From: Sequoia sempervirens
Taxonomy: Eukaryota; Streptophyta; Pinopsida; Cupressales; Cupressaceae
DNA length: 64,000 nucleotides
Reading direction: 5' to 3'
NCBI GenBank assembly: GCA_007258455.2
Contig: VDFB02252616.1
Location: forward strand, 119,572,552 to 119,636,551
Below are positions 47,123 to 58,543 of this stretch, piece by piece. Made by a program: the position numbers and the translations under genes. The notes beneath the pieces were generated by a model that saw only the letters and a program-made list of their open reading frames with translations, was not told where the DNA came from and did no database searches. The first letter of the stretch is position 1; every line of letters starts with the position of its first letter.

Positions 47123-48611
47123 TCAAGGATGTGTTCCTTTGTTGTTCTTGATGAATAGGAGATGGAGGGATGTAGGGCCCCAATATGGATGGAAGGGTTG
47201 ATGAAATAGGGTTTCAATGATAAGGACCAAGGATACATGGAAGGTTGATGGAGTAGGATAAGAACCTAAGATAGATGGAAGGTTTGATGGACTAGGATAC
47301 TTAGGTTTATTTTGATGGAATTTGGACTTACAATGGGTACCAATGTCTTGAGCATGAGGGGTATAACCAAGGCCATGATAATCTAGATTTTCTTGGATAT
47401 AAAGGGGTTCTTGGATACCTTGTTCGTGAAGGCCTAATCCTTCGCCTTTGTAGTTTATACTTTGACACATTTGTTTGGCAATGGGATCTGTATTGTTTAT
47501 GAAACACGATGTGAGTCCATTTTGGGGAGGATATGATATGGGTGAAAGGATAGATGTTGGAAGTAAATCAGAGTGGATAAAGGTGGAGGAACACATTTTA
47601 TAGGTGTGGGGTTCATGGATAGCTTGAATAGGTGTGATAGGCTCTTGTGGAGGATTGTGATCATGAGGGGAATTAGGATGGGTGATAGGATCTTGACATG
47701 GGGATGATGGGGTACTTTGATCTTGAATTGGAAAAGGATCATGAGGTGTAGGAGATGGAGTAGCTTGATCTGTATTAGGTATGGAACCATCATGAAATGG
47801 TATTAAAGGGATATCTTGGTCACGAGAAGGATGAACATCATCATGGAGCTATATCTTGATCTTGATGAGGAATGGAATCCTAAGATTTTATGGAAAGCAT
47901 ATATTGATCAACAGATGGTAGGAAATAATTGGATATGATGGAAGAACTATCATGCTTCTAGGATGCAATGGAATCATGAGATGGTATAGATTCATTAGAT
48001 GAGGTAGAAGGGGTATTTGGAAGGATACTTTTCTCTTGAGATGGAAGGGGATCATCTTGGATGAAATAAAAAGAGATAAGGGGATCATCATGAGGTTCTT
48101 GAGAGATGGGATCTTGGTCAAAGATTGGAGGGGATGGAATATTTTTGGTATCATTGGATGGAGTGGAAAGAATACTTTGATCTTGATGTGCAAGGGAGTT
48201 TATGCTAGCATGCTTTGTACTAAGAGATCGACATGAATCATTGTATGTAGATGGTATGATAGGAGAGGATGGTTGGATAGATTCATTAACTTGGGTGAAA
48301 GACACATGAGGTTTATTTTGACTTATGGGGGATGAAGATAGATGCATGACATGGTAGGATTGCAAAATATTATTTATGTTTAAGGACTTAGATTTGGGTT
48401 TCTCATTCAGCCTTTGCAGAAATTCATGGACATTGAATTGCGATGATGTAGTTTTGGGTGAGGATAAAGGCTTATGAGATGATTGCATCACTTCATTCAA
48501 ATGTTGGGATTCTAGCTTCTTTTCAATCTCTTTCAAATGATAGTCAATATATTCAATCCTTTGGTCTTATTCATGGGTCACAGATGAATATGAAGGATAG
48601 CGGTTAGACAT
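47123..48611 (-). pseudogene. Orphan ORF of gypsy-like element: coiled-coil, Ser/Pro-rich, G-patch-like
   Basis: An ATG at 48611 starts MSNRYPSYSSVTHE, then a TAA at codon 15, and the same frame goes on as DQRIEYIDYHLKEIEKKLES, a short coiled-coil. Then comes a long Ser/Pro/Asp/His-rich segment open to 47958. After frameshifts a frame at 47596-47123 holds YKGEGLGLHEQGIQEPL and, a few residues on, YHGLGY (47452-47363). The Gly spacing resembles a G-patch, a nucleic-acid-binding motif found in some plant retroelement polyproteins. Its role is unknown; it might stand in for gag. I cannot tell whether it was one protein. Confidence 0.5.
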
Positions 48612-50270
48612 GTTTGGAGAAATGGTTTGGGGGATGGTTTGAAGTGATTAGGGATGGTTAGAGATGATTAGTAAAGTTTTGGGAAGGTTATGGATGGTTA
48701 GAATGATATGTTTATGTGTTGGTGTTTATAGCTTGATATGACAATTTGCAAATAAATAATTACACGTACACATATGAATCACACACGCAAGATACATAAG
48801 CAAGTTTGAATTTGAAATTATGAATGTGATGATTAAGCGCACACCTGAAGAAGACACATCAAGTCCTAGAACTAGTCAAGTGGGTATGACCAATTAGGTC
48901 TTAAGCTAGGATGCATGAGGTTGACTAGGGATGATTTGAAAGAAAAATTATGCCACACAGCTAGGAGAAAGGGGTAACCACCCTTCACCTTCACTTCCCA
49001 AAGGTATAAAGTTCTTTGGGGCTTAGCCAAGAGTGACAAGATTTCATCTCCCAAAGGAGGGTGTCTTTGAGGTCATCCCTTGGAGTGGTGTGTTCTCCAA
49101 GCATACCACCTAAGAAGGGTATGACAAAAGAGAACCAAGTGAGGTGTTTTTTATCACACACACACTTGATTCACACTCGTAGTTGTTAATTTCCCTTTAG
49201 AAAATCAAAATGCGTGTAAAAAATTTCAAGTACTTGTTCTTTTTAGATCCCAATTCAAGATGTGATGGAAGACAATGGTTAATTTGAGACCTAGTTATTG
49301 ATATGTGATTGAAGACAAGATTCATTTTAAGCCCAAAATCAAAATGTGTTTGCAAACAATGAATAAGAGATGAAATATGAAATGACTACACCTGATTATT
49401 TTTCAACTTCCAAGTTGTTGTGTGACTAATCCAAATGCTACTCCAGCTCCTTTGATGCACATACAAACCACCAAATCAGAAAACAAACAAGTAAACTTGG
49501 ATGAATTTTGCTCAAGATATGCTCGTTTGAAGTTTAAATGCAATGAATTTGAATACAAAAAAGGTGGGAAAATGATATGTTTACTTGATAAGATTTGCAT
49601 AACTGTGAAGCTTGTCCTATCAACTTTCTGATGAGTCCTCATTTGCACGATTTGGAGCTTGTATGACCAAGTTATGATAAAAAGAAAAAAAATTCCCCCC
49701 TTATGGCATACATAAGGCAAGATAGACCCTTGTTGTTAACACTCAACCATTGTTAACACTCAACCATTGGTGGTTTAACATGATCAATCAATTGCACTGA
49801 TTTAAAGAAAATAGTTAAGGTCTGTTGTTTAGGTTTTAGCAGAGCGCTTGGTCATTCATATGACTGAGGCTATGGGTAGGAAAAAAAAGTAGATGAAGGG
49901 GACCACTAGCCCCTTAGCCAACCTCTTTGTCATGAATGTGACCCCATGCTACATTGACTGTAACTTGAGTTGCAGTATGGTTGACATTGGTTCAAAGCTA
50001 CAAAGGGTGATTTAAAGGGGTGGTGATAGGGGAAAGTCACCACCAAAGGCTAAAAATAGGGGTTGACAATGGTTTTTATGAGGGCCTAGCTTTAATGGTG
50101 GTTGGTGGAGGAAATATGGCCGAGTAGGAGAGGAGCTAGGGTTAAACTAGGAAATAAGAAACAAGGGGTAATGATGGAAGCAACGTTAACATTGACCACT
50201 AAAACCTACAATAAATCTTAACCTGTAAGTACTTTAGCTCGATCTCCAAAGAAAGTATAGACTGTCGTTT
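48612..50270 (-). other. 5' leader of gypsy-like element
   Basis: About 1.66 kb between the primer-binding site and the ORF start (read on the minus strand). Long leaders are common in some gypsy lineages. No ORF here has recognisable content. Confidence 0.5.
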
Positions 50271-50283
50271 GTCGGGTTCACCA
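50271..50283 (-). other. Primer-binding site of gypsy-like element
   Basis: The minus strand reads TGGTGAACCCGAC three bases after the LTR end. It begins with TGG, complementary to the CCA end of a tRNA. I cannot name the tRNA from sequence alone; it is not the initiator-Met type used by the copia elements here. Confidence 0.75.
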
Positions 50284-50286
50284 ATT

Positions 50287-51140
50287 TATAGTTAGGGAAA
50301 ATCTCAAATTAGTGTAAATGTATAAAAATAATAACGAAACCCTAAAAATGCACAATGAAGGACAAGATAACATGAAAATTAAAATAATAAATTCAAATGC
50401 AATCTGATCTCCATGCTAAACTTGATTGATCTCCATTGATCTTCTCAACCTCACATGAGAATGCAATATTTCAAAGGATTGTTGATAGAGGAATGTTGTT
50501 TGCTCATTTTCGCAACATAACAATAAGATGTAGATGCAGAGGAAAAATGGATAGATAGATGAGAAGATTGGAGGAAATTTTGGTAGAGTGTGGATACTAG
50601 AAGAAGATCCCCCCAAATGGTTGGTGAGAGGGCATATTTATAGAGTTTTGATGTGGAGGAAAGAAGATTTGATTTTTGCTTTATTTTATGAAAGAGGAAA
50701 TAAAATAAGATAAGATAAGATTTAAAAAGATAGAAAGATTTGATCTTATGTTTTAAAGGAAATAAATCCTAAAAAAGATGAGAGGGATAATTGATGAATT
50801 ATCTAATGAAATAAATTAATTAGATACACATGAGTTCCAATTTTGGAAAGAAAGCAAGAAGATATTTTTAGGATTTTATTAATTAAATAAATATTTGATT
50901 TATTTAATTAATCTTGGATTTATGATTTAATTAATTAAATAATATAAATTATTTAATTAACATTAGAAGAAAGAAGGGATTATGAATAGAAGGGGAATAC
51001 ATGAAATTAGTCAAATAAATAAGATTTATTTAACTAATTAGATGATGACATGGGTACCTAGTGCAAAAAATGCTACAAGATGTCTAAGTGATGTAATGTT
51101 GTGACAAGATGTTGTAAGAGGACATTTTTGGGTGTCTATA
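50287..51140 (-). repeat. 5' LTR (in minus orientation) of gypsy-like element
   Basis: On the plus strand it starts TATAGTTAGGGAAAATC and ends GGGTGTCTATA, where the other copy has TGTA...TACA. It is followed by GAGAT, the target-site duplication. Confidence 0.9.
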
Positions 51141-51145
51141 GAGAT

Positions 51146-52228
51146 CACCACTACGAAAAAGTGTGGTTAAAGAACTTGGTTCCTAAAATTAACAATTTCT
51201 GGTGGGCTTCCTCACATGGAAAAATTCTTACTATTGACAACCTGGTCAGAAGAGGATTCCAATTGTTTAACCGATGCTCCCTTTGCAAACATGATGAAGA
51301 GTCTATAATGCATATTTTCTTTCACTGCCAGTTTTCTAGAGAGGTTTGGTCTTTCTTCCTTCCATTGTTGTTCACTGATTGGGTGTTTCCTCACACTATG
51401 AAGTCCCTTATAAGAAGCTAGTCGAATTTCCCCTTTTCGTATAAAGTTATTGTTGATCTTTGGAACCAAGTTCCCCCCTTTGTTACTTGGGGAATATTGA
51501 AGGAAAGGAATAACAAGATCTTTAAGGAAGTTGAGAGAAGCAACTATGAGGTTTTTATGATAATAAAAGCATAGGTTAAGGAAAATATGGAGGTTGGAAG
51601 ATACAACTTCTCCAAATTTTGGCCGAATTACAAAGAGATGAGGATAAAGCAAGTCTGGGGCATAAGGAAGGATCTCACAAACCTAAATTGGACCAAGATT
51701 TTAGCCAGAAAGTCTACAGTGGGGGTTCCTACTGAAAGAGAATGGATTAAGTGTAATTTTGATGGGTGCTCTAAAGGCAACTTGGGTATGGTGGGGGTAG
51801 GGGGTCTACTCATAAATCACAAAGGGGACTACATAGTGAGCTATGGTGTTAACTTGGGAGTTTGTTCTAATAAAAAAGTTGAGGCTATGGTTGTTTTAGG
51901 GGGCATAAAGAATCTAAAGGAGTATGGTTTTAAAAATGTAATTCTAGAAGGAGATTCTAAGTTAATTGTGGACATATTGAATGGAGTTGCTATGCCTCCC
52001 TGGGATTTAAAAAATATCATTGATAAGGGTCTATCTCATAAGAGTTATTTTACTAACTATAAGGTGCAACACGTGTACAAAGAAGGGAATAAGTCTGTTG
52101 GTTGTGCTACCAACAAGGTGTTGAGGTGTATTGAGTGGACCCGTTGGGATAATAATAACCTACCGATGTCATTAAGGGACATGGTTCTAAAAGAAATTTT
52201 TGAAAATGATTACAACTTACAAAGTTGA
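51146..52228 (+). pseudogene. LINE ORF2 part 2: zf-RVT and RNase H
   Basis: The frame interrupted at 43229 resumes here: LLENR before the insertion, D from the duplicated bases, then HHYEKVWLKNLVPKINNFWW. The zf-RVT finger follows: ILTIDNLVRRGFQLFNRCSL, then CKHDEESIMHIFFHC. RNase H starts at about 51735 with EWIKCNFDGCSKGNLGMVG (first Asp), then KKVEAMVVLGGIKNL (Glu) and LEGDSKLIVDIL (Asp). The last motif is KEGNKSVGCATNK, which lacks the usual Asp. Frame breaks lie at 51420-51587. The ORF ends with a TGA at 52226. Confidence 0.87.
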
Positions 52229-53635
52229 GGGTTGTAAGTGGTGGAGGAAGCATTGGAGATCTTTTGATATTAAGGGAATGTAGATTAATGATGAATTATG
52301 TGGTATGGTGTTGATTTTGAAGATCTTCTATTGAGGTAAAAATAATCATTATCTCCTTCCCGAGATGATTAAGGTTCACATGGATATTATCAAGTTGAGG
52401 AGGGATGTCAAATCCAAATGTGTTGATATGCCTAATGCCAACTCCTCCCATAATTGTGAAGAGTTGAAATGTATGAATATTAATGAGCCTTTAATTATTT
52501 ACAAAAATAATCATGATATCTTAGCTCTAGGAATTGTGTCTTTGGCTTCCCCTAAAAGAAAGTTCTTGACTCCTATTTCTTTAAGGGATTATTTTGAAAT
52601 AGAGTAAAAGTACCTTCTGCAAGTCTAGTAGGGAGCCGAAGAGGTGTGTGGTGATGAATTAAAGCTTGTAGCATTTGAAGAACTTGCAAAGTGCTGATGC
52701 AGGAGCATATGAGAAAGCAAGGTTATCCTACACACCCAAAAAGAACTCATTTGCCTATGTTTCTTTTGGTTATTTTTAAATATTTTTTTTGGATTGATTT
52801 TTGCTTGTAGGTGACATTTTAATTGAGAAAATTTATCCTCTACAAGTTGAAACCTTTGAATTTTTTGGTCCAGCAAATATGGGTTTTTATTATGCAAGAT
52901 TTAATGTGTGAAATGAGAAGTTGGTTTTTAGTTTTCTTGGAAGCTTAAAAGCCATGCCCAAATGACTTGACTCCTTTTTTGGAGTCTTTGTAACACCCAA
53001 ATTTTAAATTTCCTACACCTCCCTCATTTGGGTGCCTAGATAATGGAAGATATTCAAGTGTTGTGAAAGGACAATATTTGACAAAAATGCATTAATTTTC
53101 TATAGAGATTGGGGAAATGGAAGGTCCAGACAAGGCTATGCTTTTCTTTTTGGTGTTTATTCTATTTTTTTCTACATAGGAATGACATTCCCATGCCTAG
53201 GTTGAAAGAGAGGCCACATAATGTAAGGAGAGAAAAAGAGAGGAAGAAAGGAGGAGAGAAAGGAAGAACATACCAATCCTAGGTATCCAAGAGAAAGGAT
53301 GAGAATATTTGGAGCTGCATTGGATTTCCTAGAGCTATTCCTGGTGATTTCTAGCTAGTGTGGACATTGGATTTCCTGTAGGAGAAGAAGTTGATAACAT
53401 GATGGATTTTTTCTAGTGTTGTTTGTATTGTTTGTAGATTATTGGATGAAATGTATATGTATCTTATGCCTTTGCACATATGAAATAAAAGAACATGTTA
53501 GTTGTTGCTAAAAATTATTTTTGGTTGATTTTTGGTTTGATTTCATATATTTAAATAGATTAAGAGTGTAGATACAAGCTGCAACAAATGATAGTCTTCT
53601 TAGGCTCTTGATTGTTGACTACATCAAGTGCTAAG
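52229..53635 (+). other. Spacer between LINE ORF2 and ORF3
   Basis: An 80-codon open stretch (52365-52607) contains KCMNINEPLIIYKNNHDILA and SPKRKFLTPISL, of unknown family. TGTAACACCCAAATTTTAAA at 52989 looks like a gypsy LTR start, but I see no matching end. A purine-rich tract (GA-rich) lies at 53220-53270. The stretch could be a spacer, a decayed reading frame or a small unrecognised insertion. Confidence 0.4.
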
Positions 53636-55219
53636 ATGGGTGGTTCAAGGAAGTGCATAAAGCCTACAAATTGCCAGGCAGTTAAACATAATACAAACTT
53701 GTGGAGATTGTTTGAAAAAGTGAGTATGGTTCCTTTCTTCAAACCTATGAAGGGCTACAATGAGAGCCTTACTACCAAATTCACAAATTCATGGAGGAAG
53801 GGAAATTTTTCTATTGGTGCTTTAAAGTTTGAGGTGATGACGAGGTTTATCGTGGAAGCTACTAGATTATAGAATCAAGGTTTAAAGGTGGCAACAAAGA
53901 GTGGGGTTGACTACCAGATATTTTTTTACAAGTTTCTTCATGATGGGAAGAATTTGAAATGCTTTCAAAATGGGTATGCAAGGTTAGATCTCCCACCTCC
54001 TTCTTCCTTGGTGATTTTCTTTGTCATGAGGTATTTTACGCTGGATGGAAGGTACATGTCTATGCATGCATATCATTTTTCATTGTTAAATCATAATAGG
54101 CACGATGAAAGAATAAATTTTCCCTTCTATTTACTTTCATCCTTGCAAATTAACATTGAGAAAGGTGCTAGCCCTCCCCTACATCAAGGCTTGATGTTTG
54201 CTGTATACAAACATGATCTTCTATTAAACCCTCATGGAAACCCTCTTGTTTCTAGAGTTGATAATCCTAACCACAATGATGGCGATAATGCTAAACTACC
54301 AGAGGATTCAGATCCTGCTAAGGATCCTAATCCTCAACTGCCTCCTATTGTTTCTACTAGAAAGGTGTTAACCCCTGCTAAAAGCCCTTCTCGTGTTGGT
54401 AAAAGTGAAAATTCATCTACCCATATGGCTCCAAAAAATTTTGCTAAAAGTTCCATTGAATCTGAGTTAGTGAAAGTGACTCCAGAGAAGAGAAAACATT
54501 CTCCTCTTCTCTTGGAATTACCAAGTCTAAGAAGATTAAAAAAGATCTAAATACTCAAAATGAATTTATTACAATTAGTGAAGATAAAGAGGGAACCCTA
54601 ACTGAGGATTTGAAAGAAATGAAGTAGGGTCAAGGTAGTAGTGGTAGTGGTGGCCATAGGTCAGCTCTCTTGGCAAAGGTTGCTTCCAATGATAGGAAAG
54701 GAAAAAAAAACCTCTATGAATGAAGAGGAAGATTTGGAAATTGAAGAATTCGAAGCCCGGGTAGATGAAGAAACTAAAGGGATGGAGTTTGAGGATACTA
54801 CTTATGAAATGGGTGAAGAGGAAATGGAAGAGGAGAGTGAAGATGAAGAGGAAGAGGAAACATAAATGGAGGATGACCATAAGAATGATACCTTAACTGT
54901 TCCTGATACTGGGAATTTTGGCAATGATAATATTGTTGATGATTCTAGCATGGATTATATCAAAAGTAGACTAACTAACATGTAGGTATAGATGGATGAC
55001 ATGGAAAAAGCTTTGGTCACACTGATGAAGGTGACAAATAGGTTGATGCAAAGTGCGATGGTTGGTGTAGTTTCTAGACAAACCAAGATTACCAGGAGGC
55101 TAAAAAAGTTGGGAAAGTCTAATGACTTGAAGGAGCTTGATGAATCAGAGGGACCTCACTGGAGGGAGTATATCTCCATAATTGGTTATTATGAGAACTT
55201 GTTGGGAAAATCTGAGTAA
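53636..55219 (+). pseudogene. LINE ORF3: orphan protein with acidic and coiled-coil tail
   Basis: The ATG at 53636 begins MGGSRKCIKPTNCQAVKHNT. One TAG at 53870 interrupts an otherwise continuous frame to 54550. The core reads KFEVMTRFIVEATRL, then FTLDGRYMSMHAYHFSLLNH and ERINFPFYLLSSLQINIEK, reminiscent of the 'putative plant transposon protein' type of ORFs, though I cannot confirm that. It continues through a Pro/Ser linker to a basic region (EKRKHSPLLLELPSLRRLKK, possible nuclear signal). After frameshifts follow a Glu-rich acidic stretch (54720-54865) and a helical C-terminus (54992-55219) with MDDMEKALVTLMKVTNRLMQ. It lies upstream of the LINE poly-A and so belongs to the LINE unless it is a separate insertion. 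Function unknown. Confidence 0.55.
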
Positions 55220-55571
55220 TAGATTTCTTTTTTGATGTTGTTTAATGACTACTTTGCTTCTTTCTTTTTTTTTCCTTTCAGATCCTAGACTGCTATTTCT
55301 TAATAGCTTTGTTATGGTTTAGGACTTGCTGGTATATGGTGGACTTGATTAATATTCTTTACAACTTTAAGTACTCTAGTAGTAGTTTTATGTTTTTGAT
55401 TAACTTTGTTAGTTCTATGGTTACATGGTTATGATATATGGCATGTCTGCCACCATGGATAGCTATTTTTTGATGTTGGCTAGTGGTGCTATTTACCCAC
55501 CTTGTTTTTCCTTTTTTGAGCTTTGGTTGTAACCATGGGATCATAGCCCTTTCCTTGCTAATCTAATAAAA
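55220..55571 (+). other. LINE 3' UTR and poly-A
   Basis: Non-coding, T-rich sequence ending TTGTAACCATGGGATCATAG, then CCCTTTCCTTGCTAATCTAATAAAAA in two short blocks. The A run at 55567-55573 merges with the start of the target-site duplication. This marks the true 3' end of the LINE. Confidence 0.75.
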
Positions 55572-55587
55572 AACAAACTAGGACATA

Positions 55588-55784
55588 TTTCAATATTCTA
55601 CAAATGCAAAAGTGCAAGTAAATCTAATCCATAACAAAGTAACAAACCTAAGAATAACGTGGATCCTATTGAAGTAAAGAAGCAAATGGAGAATATTTGG
55701 AAGAAGAAGGAAGAGTTTGAAGACAAGAATAAACCTAACACATCTTTACCTCCATCTGGTGTAGATATTTTTTCTAAAAACTAA
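55588..55784 (+). pseudogene. gag: gag-like protein of the non-autonomous element, 3' end
   Basis: The host frame resumes after the LINE: the fourth zinc knuckle continues as CYICNKLGH then ISIFYKCKS, giving a CCHC with one extra residue. A Lys/Glu/Asn-rich tail follows (IEVKKQMENIWKKKEEFEDK) ending SLPPSGVDIFSKN and a TAA at 55782. One TAA lies early in this part. This continuity across the insertion confirms the boundary. Confidence 0.68.
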
Positions 55785-56249
55785 ATCCAAAAATGGGTTT
55801 AGGGGGAGTTGTTACAGAGAAAACTAGCAAACCCCTGATATATGAGACATCAAGTAGTGACACAAATATATGTGATGTAAAATAGCATTATGAAGGTGTT
55901 GAAAAAGATTCTGATAGAAAAATTTGTAGAGCATTTTAGGGTTTACAGGGTATTTCATAAGGTGTTTATCAACTTTTAAAAGATCAAACACAATAAATGT
56001 GAAATTAGGGAAGATCAATAAAATATAAAGTGAAATTCTAAGTTGAGTTAAATCAATTTTATGGATTTGGAGAGAGAAAATCAAGTTGAAGGAGATTTGA
56101 AGGTGATTCAAAGCATCTCGCATCAAACCCTAGTTTTCGTCAAAGCATGAAAAAGGTATTTACAACTATCTATACTTTGTGGGTTTGCATTACAAGTAAT
56201 TTTCATTAGTATCTATAAAAGAATTGAGGGAGAAACAGCCACACAAACC

Positions 56250-58296
56250 ATGGTAGAGACTTTTGAGAGAACTAGACCAAAATTCAAAAGGTTTTCATGG
56301 AAGGTTTTCGACACTGACCTTGTCAGTGCATTTTCTTAAATTCCAATTCATGTCTTACCCATCGAAGACACTAGAACCTACATTCATGGGAAATTGGAAG
56401 AATTTAACCATTAATTACTCAAGAATCAATGGATAAAAGAATTAGTTGGAGATAAGTTCTTAGTGAAGCCTGAGTATGAAAACCTTGTATGGAAGAAGCT
56501 AGATGTGTGGAACTAGTTTCCCAACTTTTGGAGTGAAATGGATGTGAAGTATGTGAGAATTTCACTTAGTAGAGTGCACAATAAATTTGTATGGACAAGT
56601 GTTCCTGGACTAATTACTAAAGAGGTGATCAAAGCTATGATTGGACTCTATGATATTGGACCCATACCCGTTCTAAAATCTATGAAAAATGATGTTATGA
56701 AGTTAACTAGTGCCACATATGATGGAAGGGCATTGACTACTAAACCTATTACAAACCCTACTGTGAGGTATGTGGAAATCATGATAGGTCACAATATTTA
56801 TTTCACCAATAAAGGAAATTTTGTGTCTGCAACTACAATTTATGTTGCACATGACATGGTGATAAATGGAAAAGACTATGATTTATGTGAGTTGCTTCTA
56901 CAAAAAATTATGGAGAACTTGAGCTAGACCAAGACAAATAAATATTCATTCAAGTTTGGGACACTGATAGTATTTTTGCTATTTTACTTTCTAAGAGAGC
57001 TACCTGGGAAGAAAAACATGATATGGGATGCTAGCAAAGTGATAGCACACCAAATATTTGATTATATGAATAACATTGGTGATTTCAAGACATAGGGTAA
57101 TGCTTTGACTACATTCTTTGTAGTTTTTTAGAATGACATGCATGGAAGAGAAAGAATTCCAAAGAGTATAGTAGCTAAATATGAAAATGAAATAAACTTC
57201 CTAGTATCCACCGATGAGTGCATAATAGAGGCAGTAGAACCTAGGACTCTATGGATAGAGCCTTTGGGATATGAGATTGATGAGAAAATTGTTGAGGGCT
57301 TCATTGAGATATTGCTAAACAACCCCAAGGATCCCTCTCAGCCCTGATATGGTAAATATGAAGAGAAGTCAACTGAAGTGCATTTGGAGACTTTAGCACC
57401 TCAAATAGCTAAAAGGGTAAATAAGAATGTTGAGGCATATTTCTAGTTGCATACACTTTCTAAGGATGATGTTGAAAGGTTGAGGGGACTTGTAGTAGAG
57501 AAGAGGGCCAAAGTAGTTGAGGTGCCCTCTAGACTTGGAAAATCAGGAAGGTCATCTTCCACTACTACCTCTACATTTCCATCAACACCTAGTGCAATTG
57601 AAATAGTGAAAGAAAAGAAGGTAGAACATAGTGCTCCAACAATAGTTAATGTAACTACTTCCATCATACCTAACACCTGAGCTTCTAAGAGGAAGAATAC
57701 ACCTCTAGTCTAAAGGAGAAAACTTAAAAAGAGGTTAAGACAAGGATCTTGTAGAAAAGGTTACTAGTCCTTCAAGAAAAGTATTCAACCACACAGTATG
57801 GTGTTGCAATGTATAAAAGAGGTAAAGGAATGTGAAAAGGAAGCTCAAATATTGTTTGTGTATTGCATGTGGTGGCTAAATGTTACTCAAGACATTAAAG
57901 AATTAATGGAATCAGTAGAGTCACAATTTTCCAATGCCTCTAGAGCCTACAACATTGCAGATGATAGAGATTATGCCTCTTGGACTTCTATTTTTAGACT
58001 TGCAGAACAATTTTTTCACACTTCAAAGGAAAAAAGAGGATGCAATAAGGCAGTTTGGATAAATTGGAGATCTAGTGAAGTCCAAACATATTCTAGTTTC
58101 AAGTTCCTTGGTGGATGCAGAGAAACTTGAAAAGATAAATCTTAATCCATCCACTTCGGAAGAAGGTGAAGAGAGTTTAGTAGAACTAGAATTTTTTTAC
58201 AAAGCACTTGTCAGAGTGAAGGGGATTTGCGATGATGGAAAACCTTCTTGTGAAGCCATTCTCAAGGAATTAGATGGTGCTCCCAGTTCTGGATAA
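56250..58296 (+). pseudogene. Orphan ~680-residue ORF of the non-autonomous LTR element
   Basis: An ATG at 56250 (MVETFERTRPKFKRFSWKVF) starts a frame that can be followed, through about a dozen nonsense codons, to about 58030, then shifts by one base to end at 58296. Segments: VYVRI-like N-part to YDIGPIPVLKSMKNDVMKLT, DGRALTTKPITNPTVRYVEI, VAHDMVINGKDYDLCELLLQ, FKFGTLIVFLLFYFLRELPG, RERIPKSIVAKYENEINFLV, EAVEPRTLWIEPLGYEID, then a basic Ser/Thr/Pro-rich linker and a helical acidic tail (EEGEESLVELEFFYKALVRV). No enzyme motif is visible. I do not recognise a named family; it resembles uncharacterised plant transposon ORFs. It could be a structural or packaging protein. Confidence 0.6.
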
Positions 58297-58339
58297 AAGA
58301 TTTTTTTCTTTTGATATTTTATCTATGGTACACCCTTTG

Positions 58340-58543
58340 TCCTTGATGTCATAGGGGGAGAATTTTGTGTGGGATAAATTTTGAGAAGCTTTGGAACCCT
58401 AAATGGGAGAAGGTTTTGAAGTCTTGATGTATATATGTATATTTGGAAGGGGGAGCTCACACAGTTTGGGTTTATAGTTTTCAAATTAGTTTTTGAAGAT
58501 ACATTTTTTGACACATGTTTCCATCAATGAAAAAGGGGGAGAA
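58340..58543 (+). other. Repeated purine tracts before 3' LTR
   Basis: GGGGGAGAATTTT near 58353, GGGGGAGCTC near 58449 and AAAAAGGGGGAGAATT at 58530-58544, the last touching the LTR. The arrangement is the same as in the SIRE-like element (29596-29777). Confidence 0.7.

Larger units (their letters stand above)
43235..51140 (-). mobile_element. Non-autonomous gypsy-like LTR retrotransposon (LARD-like) inside the LINE
   Basis: LTRs at 43235-44115 and 50287-51140 are flanked by an exact 5-bp duplication GAGAT (43230-43234 and 51141-51145). Orientation is minus: read that way the LTR starts TGTAGACACTC, a primer-binding site TGGTGAACCCGAC follows the right-hand LTR, and a purine tract AAAGAGGGGCAAAAA precedes the left-hand LTR. 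These signals fit Ty3/gypsy. The 6.2-kb interior contains no protease, RT or integrase motif, only a decayed coiled-coil/Ser-Pro-rich ORF, minisatellites and GAT-rich sequence. It is the youngest layer of the nest. Confidence 0.88.
38264..55571 (+). mobile_element. L1-type LINE with three ORFs, interrupted by an LTR element
   Basis: The insertion is bounded by a 16-bp target-site duplication AACAAACTAGGACATA (38248-38263 and 55572-55587) and ends in TAATCTAATAAAAA, as a target-primed LINE should. Removing it restores the host zinc knuckle. Without the later LTR element (43235-51140 plus its 5-bp duplication) the LINE is about 9.4 kb, long for a plant L1. Contents: short 5' UTR, ORF1 (DUF4283 and CCHC), ORF2 (endonuclease, RT, zf-RVT, RNase H), a 1.4-kb spacer, an extra ORF3, a 3' UTR and poly-A. 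It appears full length but is inactivated by stops and frameshifts. Confidence 0.88.

Noticed and set aside
52989..53008. TGTAACACCC as a gypsy LTR start inside the LINE
   Set aside because: No matching LTR end, PBS or TSD could be found, so I kept it only as a note in the spacer entry.
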